DNA of 64,000 bases from NCBI GenBank assembly GCA_016297915.1, contig JAEDFU010000006.1:7313-71312 (forward strand). The letters run 5' to 3'. The notes beneath the pieces are model-generated. The model ran no database searches. It was not told where the DNA came from and was given only the letters and a program-made list of their open reading frames with translations. Of the stretch, positions 27,473 to 34,368 are shown piece by piece. The stretch's first letter is position 1; every line of letters begins with the position of its first letter. The DNA is from Clostridia bacterium (GTDB taxonomy: Bacteria > Bacillota > Clostridia > Christensenellales > UBA1242). A program made the position numbers and the translations under genes.

Positions 27473-28099
27473 TTAGAACCTTCGAACAAGACCAATAACT
27501 TTGCCAAGTATTTGCACATCATTTACAATAATAGGGGAAAATGCGTCGTTTTCTGGTTGCAATCTATAATGTCCGTCTTCTTTGTAGAATCTCTTGATTG
27601 TAGCACTGTCCTCAACCAAAGCTGCAACTATATCACCATTATTTGCGCTTGATTGTTGTCTCAAAACAATCTTATCTCCGTCATAGATACCAGCATTTAT
27701 CATACTATCGCCTTTGGCGGTTAGCATAAACAAATTATCGCCTTTAAATAGTGTTTGCGACACCATAAAGTACTCATCGGTTGTTTGAACAGCAAGTATA
27801 GGCTCACCACATGTTACTGTGCCCAAAATAGGAATACGAGTAAGGGTTTCGTCGCCAGAGGGCTTGATTGTTGAGATTTGTGCAATATCGTTGTCAATAA
27901 TCTCCAGAGCCCTATTTTTGTTGGGATTTTTCTTGATTTTGTTGCTATTTTCTAATTTATTTAAGTAATAAAATATTGTACTGGTTGAACTAACTTTTAT
28001 GGCTTTGCACATTTCTCTCACTGTTGGAGGGTAGCCATTTTCGTTTTGATAGTTTTTTATATAATTAAATAATTGTTCTTCCTTAGAATATTTTGTCAT
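27473..28099 (-). CDS. lexA: SOS repressor LexA with Cys-Gly cleavage site
   Basis: 208 residues. The N-terminal winged helix has NGYPPTVREMCKAIKVSSTSTIFYYL (about 21-46), the LexA DNA-reading helix. The C-terminal S24 peptidase domain has the nucleophile S132 in KGDSM and the general base K169 in TIKRF, with the 37-residue spacing of E. coli LexA (S119/K156). The self-cleavage site is C97-G98 (GTVTCGEP) instead of the usual Ala-Gly. Translation starts at ATG 28099 behind GGAGGAAG. A box for itself overlaps its promoter, so autoregulation is expected. It lies downstream of a Xer-type recombinase gene on the same strand. Confidence 0.97.
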   Translation of the reverse strand: MTKYSKEEQLFNYIKNYQNENGYPPTVREMCKAIKVSSTSTIFYYLNKLENSNKIKKNPNKNRALEIIDNDIAQISTIKPSGDETLTRIPILGTVTCGEPILAVQTTDEYFMVSQTLFKGDNLFMLTAKGDSMINAGIYDGDKIVLRQQSSANNGDIVAALVEDSATIKRFYKEDGHYRLQPENDAFSPIIVNDVQILGKVIGLVRRF

Positions 28100-28119
28100 A
28101 CTTCCTCCATATTTTTGAT

Positions 28120-28158
28120 ATCATAACATATTTTTGAAAGTATGTCAAACAAATGTTC
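28120..28158 (-). promoter_or_regulatory. lexA promoter overlapped by a LexA box
   Basis: On the minus strand, -35 TTGACA (complement of 28143-28148), a 17-base spacer and -10 TATGAT (complement of 28120-28125). The minus-strand box GAACATTTGTTT (28147-28158) overlaps the -35 and equals the recA box in type (GAAC-N4-GTTT). Binding would block polymerase directly. Confidence 0.85.
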
Positions 28159-28166
28159 TAAGTTTT

Positions 28167-29207
28167 TTATCTAAATTTAACTTTTTGTGCAGCGTTACGG
28201 CGAATATCGTCCGAAATTGCGGCATAGTGTTTTCGGGTAGTGTTAACATCTTTGTGTCCCAAACAATCTGCTACAACATAGATATCGTTTGTTTCTCTAT
28301 ACAAATTTGTACCAAATGTACTACGCAATTTATGTGGCGTTATTTTTTTGAGTGGATTTACTATTCGACTATACTTTTTTACAAGTTTTTCAACGGCTCT
28401 AACGGATATTCTTTTGTTTTGCAAACTCAAGAATAGGGCGTTTTCACTGCCTGGTTCAGTTTTAATTTTTTTTCGCTCAAGAATGTAATTTTGAAGTGCA
28501 TCAGATACTTCCTCGTTAAAGTAAAGAATTACTCTATTTCCGCCTTTTCTAGTTACTTTAAAGGCATTTTGCTTAAAGTCGAAATCATCCAAGTTGAGTC
28601 CTACACACTCGGAAATACGGATTCCTGTGCCCAAAAATAATGACAGCATTGCATAATCTCTTGCCTGAGTGTGTTTGTGAAAACCTTGTTGCATTTTGGT
28701 CATATCTTGACCATTTTCGGCTAAATCTAGCACTTTTCCTACTTCGTCCATTTCTAGTCTAATGATTTGGTCTTCGTGAACCTTTGGAGTATCAATTTTG
28801 CTTGCTATGTTGCTTTTGACAACATCTTTTTTGTAAAAATACTTGAATAATGCTCGTATACTACTAAGCTTTCGGCATCTCGCTTTTTCGCCATTTTTGT
28901 AGGTTTTTCCATTAACTTTGTACAAAGATATGTATTCCAAGAACATTTCTACATGCGTAGAGGTTACTTTGTTTAAGTCCTCGGCGTCAAATTGAAGTAT
29001 TGGTTTTTGATAAAATTCTTCTGTTTCATTGACCAAAAAATCAAAAAAAAGCTTGATATCTCGTGCATATCCGAGCCTTGTAAGAGGGGTTGTATACTGT
29101 TCTATTCCTCTAAAGAATTCTCCACAAAATGCTGGTAAGCCTTTTCGAATTTCTCTTATTTTTAATATATTATCTTCGTCTCTTTTAGTAAAATAATTTT
29201 CTTCCAT
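28167..29207 (-). CDS. Tyrosine recombinase, XerC/XerD-like
   Basis: A 346-residue integrase-family recombinase. The N-terminal SAM-like core-binding domain covers about residues 25-120. The catalytic domain has the first Arg in LGTGIRISECVGLN, the beta-hairpin Lys region VTRKGGNRV, H-x-x-R in TPHKLRSTFG, the second His in LGHKDVNTTRKHY, and the nucleophile Tyr in that same stretch. Such enzymes resolve chromosome dimers at dif or integrate mobile DNA. The start is ATG 29207 behind GAGGT; a TTG at 29225 is less likely. No attachment repeats or phage genes adjoin, so a housekeeping Xer role is more likely than a mobile-element one. It is longer than XerC/D (about 300) mainly through its N-terminal part. 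Confidence 0.88.
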   Translation of the reverse strand: MEENYFTKRDEDNILKIREIRKGLPAFCGEFFRGIEQYTTPLTRLGYARDIKLFFDFLVNETEEFYQKPILQFDAEDLNKVTSTHVEMFLEYISLYKVNGKTYKNGEKARCRKLSSIRALFKYFYKKDVVKSNIASKIDTPKVHEDQIIRLEMDEVGKVLDLAENGQDMTKMQQGFHKHTQARDYAMLSLFLGTGIRISECVGLNLDDFDFKQNAFKVTRKGGNRVILYFNEEVSDALQNYILERKKIKTEPGSENALFLSLQNKRISVRAVEKLVKKYSRIVNPLKKITPHKLRSTFGTNLYRETNDIYVVADCLGHKDVNTTRKHYAAISDDIRRNAAQKVKFR

Positions 29208-29249
29208 ATTGACCTCAACTAACAAAATATTTTGCGAATACTTTTAGGT

Positions 29250-29278
29250 ATTGTAGCAATAAAAAAAACTTATGTAAA
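29250..29278 (-). promoter_or_regulatory. Promoter of the recombinase gene
   Basis: On the minus strand, -35 TTTACA (complement of 29273-29278), a 17-base spacer and -10 TACAAT (complement of 29250-29255), 43 bases before the start codon. Confidence 0.8.
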
Positions 29279-29341
29279 GCAAATATGTGACAAATAAGCA
29301 TCAAAATAATTTATTTAGTTTCATATTTGCATTTTAATTAA

Positions 29342-29370
29342 ATGACAAATAGTCAATAATGTGCTAAAAT
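29342..29370 (+). promoter_or_regulatory. Promoter of the 288-residue unknown gene
   Basis: -35 ATGACA (29342-29347), a 17-base spacer and extended -10 TGCTAAAAT (29362-29370). The extended -10 is identical to that of ftsK. It is 20 bases before the start codon. Confidence 0.7.
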
Positions 29371-29390
29371 GTCTGAAATGGAGGGGTTTT

Positions 29391-30257
29391 ATGTATATAG
29401 CAAATGAGCTAAAAGTTGTTAATAATAAGCAATATGATGCGGATATTAGAGAGAATGTTCTAGATATATTGTACACATTAATTAGCGACATTATTGCATC
29501 AAAAAGGGCCTTTGATATCTCAGATTTTGATCTTGAGTATTATGACGAATTTGAATTAAAAACCAATTGTCACGAAGATATTTTTAATACGATTTATATA
29601 AGTATCAATCAACCTAGTAATTACAAACCGCTCAAAAAAATACCAAAGGACAAAGATAAAATTATATTTCCAGAACTTTATTATACTCTTGATGAGTTCA
29701 AAAAAGATTTGCATGCTGAGTTTGTTGCAAATCTAGACAGTAACAATATCATTTGGATGGATGAGTATTCGGTATGTCTCAAAGCCACAGTCAACAAAGA
29801 CGACGCCCAATACGATTATTATTTTAAGATGATTCCATGCTTGACATATTACAACCAAAATAATGTCAAAGGGCAAATGTATCAAAAGAATGGCGGTATC
29901 GAAATTGAGTACATTGACCTTGCCAAAGATAATTTCAAAAAGAAAAATGATTTAACCGACGACTTATTTAGACAAACAATTTTGATATACAAAAACCTTT
30001 TGCTCAAAGAAAAGAATATTACAACTCTGCCACGAGAAATAATTGAGACCTTTGTCTATAATGTTCCAAACGATATGTTTGTAGATGATAGTAAGCGCAC
30101 CATGATAAACATAGTAAACTATATTCGAAACAACTCTATCAAACTATTCAAAACAATTGATGAACAAGATTATGCTTTTACATCTCAGTATAGATCAATG
30201 TCGCCAATATATGTTAGACACATAACCAAAGTTTTGGAAAAACAAATCATCAAATAA
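29391..30257 (+). CDS. Unknown protein of 288 residues
   Basis: No family recognised. It is a soluble, mixed alpha/beta-looking protein with no signal peptide or membrane helix. The N-terminal half has alternating acidic and hydrophobic stretches (ISDFDLEYYDEFEL near residues 42-55, then IFNTIYISI). The centre has a beta-like YDYYFKMIPCLTYY, followed by helices (DDLFRQTILIYKNLLLKEK). This order loosely recalls nucleotidyltransferase-fold proteins, but I see no clear GS or DxD catalytic motif, so I do not assign it. ATG 29391 is fixed by GGAGGGG directly upstream; an in-frame GTG at 29361 lies inside the promoter. It is transcribed alone and ends at a strong terminator. Confidence 0.75.
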   Translation: MYIANELKVVNNKQYDADIRENVLDILYTLISDIIASKRAFDISDFDLEYYDEFELKTNCHEDIFNTIYISINQPSNYKPLKKIPKDKDKIIFPELYYTLDEFKKDLHAEFVANLDSNNIIWMDEYSVCLKATVNKDDAQYDYYFKMIPCLTYYNQNNVKGQMYQKNGGIEIEYIDLAKDNFKKKNDLTDDLFRQTILIYKNLLLKEKNITTLPREIIETFVYNVPNDMFVDDSKRTMINIVNYIRNNSIKLFKTIDEQDYAFTSQYRSMSPIYVRHITKVLEKQIIK

Positions 30258-30267
30258 TTAAATTTAT

Positions 30268-30299
30268 AATGCTATGCAAACTAATGTATAGCATTTTTT
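30268..30299 (+). terminator. Terminator after the 288-residue unknown gene
   Basis: A stem, aatgctat (30268-30275) with atagcatt (30288-30295), is followed by six T. Its 5' arm contains the CTATGCA motif that recurs nearby. Confidence 0.8.
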
Positions 30300-30467
30300 G
30301 GTGCTATGCAAACAGGTACTATGCAAATATATAAACACTCAAAAAATCGGTTTTCTGCTGGATTTTTTGATAATTGCATAATAAATCATTTATTATGTCT
30401 GATAATTATAATATCAAACTTACTAGCATTTACAATTCAACCCCAAACCAACCAACATATATACCCA

Positions 30468-30503
30468 AAACTATTCGCAAAAGTTGTCTTTTGCGAATAG
30501 TTT
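30468..30503. repeat. Perfect 16-bp inverted repeat with 4-base loop
   Basis: aaactattcgcaaaag (30468-30483), loop ttgt, cttttgcgaatagttt (30488-30503). There is no T run on either side, so it is not a classical terminator. It could be a strong RNA hairpin in a transcript through this gap, a protein-binding dyad, or a remnant of a small repeat element. Confidence 0.75.
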
Positions 30504-30549
30504 CTAGATACAGAAGTAACATTAGTTACGAAATTTAGCCATTAATTTT

Positions 30550-30587
30550 TAAATAAAAAATCGCAAGAATATGTGAGTATTCTTGCG
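30550..30587 (-). terminator. Terminator of the metallopeptidase gene
   Basis: A 10-bp stem, cgcaagaata (30562-30571) with tattcttgcg (30578-30587). On the minus strand it is followed by ATTTTTTATTT. It lies about 75 bases beyond the stop of the gene at 30663. Confidence 0.75.
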
Positions 30588-30662
30588 TTAGGTTTTGTTA
30601 TTTTGCTCTTCCCTATTTGATAATGGATGTGGTTATGTTTTGTTTGTGATAGTAAAAAGTCA

Positions 30663-31325
30663 TTATCTAAAAAGTTTGAGGACATAGTCATAGTCTTTGA
30701 GGACTTTTTGTTGGACTTTGTATGTAGGCATAATTGTTTGGATAATTTTGTAAAAGTCTTTGGAGTGATTAAATTCGAGTATGTGTGCTAGTTCGTGTAT
30801 TAGTACAAAATCTATTGCTCTATGTGGTAGCATTACAAGTCTAAAGTTTAGTTTGATATTATGATAATTGTCGCAACTGCCCCACCTTGTTTTGCTATTG
30901 CAGATACTTACACTTGCATAGTCTATTTGCATTATGTTAGCAAAGTACTCAAGGCGTTCTTTCAAAATTTTGGTCGCTTGGGCTATATACCACTTTTTGA
31001 TTTTAAATAAAACATTATCACTATCTGGAACCATGAGTGCATTTTGAGATAGCTCAATTTTTTTTAGACCATTAACTCTTTGTATATTATACTTAGTTCC
31101 CAAAAACAAAATTTGATTGTAATCAAGGATAACTTTGTTGATGCTGAGTTTTCGTTCAATCTCTTGTTGTTTGGATACAATCCATTTTTCCTTTTCGGAA
31201 ATATATTTAAGTATATCGTTCATATTCATTCTAGTTGGGGCATGTACAACTAGATTGCCGTCTTTGGTTATTGTCAAACACAAACTTCGTCTATGAGTTC
31301 TAACTATTAGGTCTGGCGTGACCAT
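30663..31325 (-). CDS. YgjP-like (M48-type) zinc metallopeptidase domain protein
   Basis: A 220-residue cytoplasmic protein of the YgjP/SprT-like group. N-terminal part: beta-rich segment RTHRRSLCLTITKDGNLVVHAP and a helix (KYISEKEKWIVSKQQEI), both typical of the family. The C-terminal half has the family signature RWGSC, then NFRLVMLP and the zinc site HELAH near residue 177 (IHELAHILEFNHSKDFY), in which the second downstream His of FNHSKDFY is the likely third ligand. Substrates are unknown for most members; some occur with type I restriction systems, but no such genes are here. It starts at ATG 31325 behind GGAGGT. CTATGCA motifs lie both upstream and downstream. Confidence 0.88.
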   Translation of the reverse strand: MVTPDLIVRTHRRSLCLTITKDGNLVVHAPTRMNMNDILKYISEKEKWIVSKQQEIERKLSINKVILDYNQILFLGTKYNIQRVNGLKKIELSQNALMVPDSDNVLFKIKKWYIAQATKILKERLEYFANIMQIDYASVSICNSKTRWGSCDNYHNIKLNFRLVMLPHRAIDFVLIHELAHILEFNHSKDFYKIIQTIMPTYKVQQKVLKDYDYVLKLFR

Positions 31326-31386
31326 GTTTTACCTCCAATAAAATTTTGGACAATTAACTAGTCTTAATTGCATCAAAATAATGTCA

Positions 31387-31465
31387 TGCATAGTATAGCA
31401 AATTGAGTTTTTTCAAGCAAATATTATCACCTAAATATTGTCGAATTTCGTACATTGCATAGTAT
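31387..31465. repeat. Direct repeat TGCATAGTAT in the divergent promoter region
   Basis: TGCATAGTAT occurs at 31387-31396 and 31456-31465, between the divergent metallopeptidase and PadR genes. The core is the reverse complement of the CTATGCA seen three times at 30272-30327. The second copy abuts the PadR promoter. It is a candidate operator; no regulator is identified. Confidence 0.4.
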
Positions 31466-31470
31466 TTTGT

Positions 31471-31499
31471 TTGACTAAAATTGTATTATAATATAAGAT
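31471..31499 (+). promoter_or_regulatory. Promoter of the PadR-like membrane regulator gene
   Basis: -35 TTGACT (31471-31476), a 17-base spacer and -10 TAAGAT (31494-31499). A TATAAT at 31487-31492 is an alternative -10 but lacks a good -35. Confidence 0.6.
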
Positions 31500-31542
31500 A
31501 TTAATGTATGATTATAGTCTTAAATTTGTTTAGGGAGAATTT

Positions 31543-33390
31543 ATGGCAAAAAAGAAAAGAAAAAAAATAGCCTCAAGAGGCTCTGTAAACGATATAATTT
31601 TGAAAACTTTGGTCGGTGGCGATAAATACGGCTATGAGATTATCAAAGAAGTTGAGAATTATTCTGACGGCAAAATAATCTTAAAACAACCAAGTCTATA
31701 TAGCAGTTTGACTCGCTTTGAAGAAAAAGGATATGTTAGTTCATATTGGGGAGATAGCGACATTGGTGGCAGGAGACATTATTATCATTTGACCGAAATG
31801 GGACAAAACTACTATGATAGCCAAATCAAGTCCAAAGAAGTAGACAAACTAAAGTCAACTACGAATGTTCCAGTATCTAACGCTATTTTGAAATCAAGCC
31901 CTTCTACTTTGGAAGTAACTACAAATGAATCGAGTGATGTTTTGGAGTCTCCTACAAACACTACAGATACAATAGTTGAGGTTACTCAGACCACTCCTCC
32001 AGATCTTCCGAGCGAGCAAATTCTTGAAGAAGTTGATATCCCTGCTTTTGTGGATTTTGAACAGAAAGATGAAAACCCTCAAGAGATTGTGTTTGATCAT
32101 AACTTTCATGCAAACACCCCTATTGAGCAAGAAATTGAGGAAAAAGAAAATAATAGCGACAACTCCACCTCTAATATTGCAGAAAGTGTAAATATCTTGG
32201 ATACTCAAAGTCAAGAGAAACAAAATGGAGATGAGGTTTGGCAAAAACTATCTGACTTAACAAAGATTAACAATAAAAAATGTGCTAATTCTAGCAATAG
32301 ACGATTACATTATATTCGACCAAAAAAATCTCAAAAAGTAATCCTTGATGTTGACGGAATATACAAATTGCGTGATGCAGATTATGTTCCAAAAAAGTCT
32401 ACAAGTAGCACAAAAATTATTGATAATGTGGGCAAGCGTATTGAAAACAAAAATATGGGATATGCTGAGTACACCAAGACCCAAACAAGACATCAAGAAT
32501 TAACAGAAGAAGAAAGGCGTCTTAGAAACGAAAATTTTCTCGCCAAGTTTAACTCCCTAACTAAAACTAGACTAAAACCTGTTGAGCCACCAAAACCTGA
32601 ACCAAAAGTCGAGCAGAAAGAAATCGACTATAGATCAAAACTTGATATATTCCAAAATTCTTTTGACGAACCCGAAGTAATTAGTACACCTGAACCACAA
32701 CCTCAAAACAATTTGTTTAATTACATTGAGGACGATCAAGAACCTCAAGTGACTCCTACTGTGGCTCCTACTTTTGATAATTCGAATGTTATCGAAGATG
32801 AAGATGACAAATTTATAGACTTTGATCCTGTAGATTTCGAAACAAAACCAGATGATAGTAAGTATGTCGAAGAGATTTCAAACTTTCAACCACGACAAGA
32901 CAACCTAAAGATTAGCAAATACCAAAGCAGAACCGATGCAATTCTTACTGACAAAACTTATGTTTTGATAAACAAAGTAAAATGTTTGTTTGGATTTGTT
33001 CTAATGCTTATGATGATTACAGAGGTTACAATTAGTCTATTTGTATTCAAAAAATACGATGTGATTGGTGCTAATGACAAGACACTTCTTATACTTGCTT
33101 ATGTAATTAGTGCTATAGTTTCGTTGTGTTTTATGTTACCGACAGTATTTAATCCAAATGAGCACAAAATCAATAATTTTAAACTGAAATATGCAATGAT
33201 TTTTGGAATTTTGACATTCCTTGTATCAATCGTTTTGGTTTATTGTATTAATTCACTTGTTGGTTTTGAGCTAGATAACTTTAAGTACTTTGCTGTCAAA
33301 ATGATACTTCCACTAGTTCTTACATTTAATTTTGTTATTGCCCCACCTATTTATGGAGCAATAATCAAATCCAAAAAATTCTACGATTAG
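31543..33390 (+). CDS. PadR-family winged-helix regulator fused to a four-helix membrane domain
   Basis: 615 residues in three parts. Residues ~14-95 are a PadR winged helix (NDIILKTLVGGDKYGYEIIKEV, then PSLYSSLTRFEEKGYVSSYW, GGRRHYYHLTEMG). Residues ~96-470 are a hydrophilic low-complexity linker rich in Pro, Glu, Asn and Thr with Gln-Pro stretches. Residues ~475-610 have four hydrophobic helices (CLFGFVLMLMMITEVTISLFVF; LILAYVISAIVSLCFMLP; YAMIFGILTFLVSIVLVYCI; MILPLVLTFNFVIAPPIYG). Ordinary PadR proteins are 110-180-residue soluble dimers, so a membrane-anchored DNA-binding protein is implied. Start codon behind AGGGAGAA. Its stop overlaps the stop of the convergent DedA-like gene. The signal sensed and targets are unknown; the nearby ABC exporter is a candidate, since PadR proteins often control exporters. 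Confidence 0.85.
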   Translation: MAKKKRKKIASRGSVNDIILKTLVGGDKYGYEIIKEVENYSDGKIILKQPSLYSSLTRFEEKGYVSSYWGDSDIGGRRHYYHLTEMGQNYYDSQIKSKEVDKLKSTTNVPVSNAILKSSPSTLEVTTNESSDVLESPTNTTDTIVEVTQTTPPDLPSEQILEEVDIPAFVDFEQKDENPQEIVFDHNFHANTPIEQEIEEKENNSDNSTSNIAESVNILDTQSQEKQNGDEVWQKLSDLTKINNKKCANSSNRRLHYIRPKKSQKVILDVDGIYKLRDADYVPKKSTSSTKIIDNVGKRIENKNMGYAEYTKTQTRHQELTEEERRLRNENFLAKFNSLTKTRLKPVEPPKPEPKVEQKEIDYRSKLDIFQNSFDEPEVISTPEPQPQNNLFNYIEDDQEPQVTPTVAPTFDNSNVIEDEDDKFIDFDPVDFETKPDDSKYVEEISNFQPRQDNLKISKYQSRTDAILTDKTYVLINKVKCLFGFVLMLMMITEVTISLFVFKKYDVIGANDKTLLILAYVISAIVSLCFMLPTVFNPNEHKINNFKLKYAMIFGILTFLVSIVLVYCINSLVGFELDNFKYFAVKMILPLVLTFNFVIAPPIYGAIIKSKKFYD

Positions 33391-34283
33391 AGAGATTTTA
33401 GTTGTTTATTGTGCTTGTCTCTGCGCTTAAATAATTTATTCAAAACAAAGTTTTGCATTCGCTCTTGATATCTATAGGTTAAAAAAACAGTTATAACAAC
33501 AACAACTAATAGTGCTACCCAAACATATATCCCCCAACCTGTAAATGGAATTATATAACCACTACCAAAGTATGACATACATATGACTCCAATTGGTCTA
33601 GTGATAGCTGTAACAATTGCAAATGTTTTGAATTTCATGTTGGTAATTCCTGCAATCAAACACAAGATGTCATCAGGAAACATTGGAAGCAAAAATGCTA
33701 TTGCCAAAAAGAATGCTCCACGCTTGCGAATGATTTGTGAGTACTTGTCGGTGTTTTCCTTGCCGGCAATCCAAGCAACTATTTTGTAACCAAAAGTTTT
33801 GCCAATTATAAATGAGATAAACGACCCAATAAGAATACCAATTGAGCAATATAGCCCGCCAAGCAGTGGCCCATAAATTAGACTACCTACAACGCAAATA
33901 ATTGCTGCAGGCACTGGCAAAATTACCACTTGAGCTGCTTGAATAAGAATATAAATATATACTCCCTTGCTCTTGAGTGATAATATGTAATTCTTAAGAC
34001 TTTCAACCGAAGAAATTGTTGTTATTATGTTGAGCTTAAAGAGAATTGCATATACAATTACTCCAAGAGATATAGTTAAGTACAAGACAAAAATGGTTTT
34101 GCTAGTTTTTTGATAGCCAAGCCATTTGAATACTATAGACAAAAAGTAAATTATATTAGCACCTACCAAGATTATAGTTTTTAAAAATTTGGGAATGGTC
34201 GGAATATTTACAAATGTTAAGCATACAAAAAGAGCTGTCAAAATTAATGAATTAAATATAAATAATAATATTTTTTTGGTCAT
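33387..34283 (-). CDS. DedA/TVP38 (VTT-domain) integral membrane protein
   Basis: 298 residues with about seven hydrophobic segments. The core is the VTT/SNARE-associated domain: PVPAAIICVVGSLIYGPLLGGLYCSIGILIGSFISFIIGKTFG, then FFLAIAFLLPMFPDDILCLIAG, with the re-entrant-loop residues GxxxG and F-P-D-D. Relatives act in lipid scrambling or undecaprenyl-phosphate recycling and in membrane homeostasis; the specific role here is unknown. I chose ATG 34283 behind CAGCAGGTGAT; an ATG at 34325 would precede the promoter. The -35 TTGCAT and -10 TAGATT (complement of 34324-34329 and 34301-34306, 17 bases apart) fit this start. Convergent with the PadR gene, overlapping by 4 bases. Confidence 0.87.
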   Translation of the reverse strand: MTKKILLFIFNSLILTALFVCLTFVNIPTIPKFLKTIILVGANIIYFLSIVFKWLGYQKTSKTIFVLYLTISLGVIVYAILFKLNIITTISSVESLKNYILSLKSKGVYIYILIQAAQVVILPVPAAIICVVGSLIYGPLLGGLYCSIGILIGSFISFIIGKTFGYKIVAWIAGKENTDKYSQIIRKRGAFFLAIAFLLPMFPDDILCLIAGITNMKFKTFAIVTAITRPIGVICMSYFGSGYIIPFTGWGIYVWVALLVVVVITVFLTYRYQERMQNFVLNKLFKRRDKHNKQLKSL

Positions 34284-34300
34284 AATCACCTGCTGAAAAT

Positions 34301-34329
34301 AATCTAATAATAGTATATTGCTCATGCAA
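34301..34329 (-). promoter_or_regulatory. Promoter of the DedA-like gene
   Basis: On the minus strand, -35 TTGCAT (34324-34329), a 17-base spacer and -10 TAGATT (34301-34306). It argues for the downstream start codon at 34283. Confidence 0.55.
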
Positions 34330-34368
34330 ATTGATTATAACTAAATGGAATGGAAAAGGAGAAAAATA

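Larger units (their letters stand above)
30258..30662. other. 400-base gene-free stretch with hairpins and CTATGCA repeats
   Basis: No convincing gene. The stretch holds the terminator at 30268-30299, three CTATGCAAA copies (30272-30280, 30304-30312, 30319-30327), a perfect 16-bp inverted repeat (30468-30503) and the minus-strand terminator of the metallopeptidase gene (30550-30587). A 64-codon plus-strand frame at 30306-30500 lacks a ribosome-binding site and overlaps the inverted repeat; I do not call it. Confidence 0.6.

Noticed and set aside
28167..29207. Integrase as part of a prophage or integrative element
   Set aside because: No attachment-site repeats, excisionase, phage or conjugation genes nearby; neighbours are housekeeping genes.
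30306..30500. 64-codon plus-strand frame in the gene-free stretch
   Set aside because: No ribosome-binding site, begins inside the CTATGCA repeats and ends over the 16-bp inverted repeat; composition looks random.
29226..30662. CRISPR array from the CTATGCA repeats
   Set aside because: Repeats are only 7-11 bases, irregularly spaced and few, with no cas genes.
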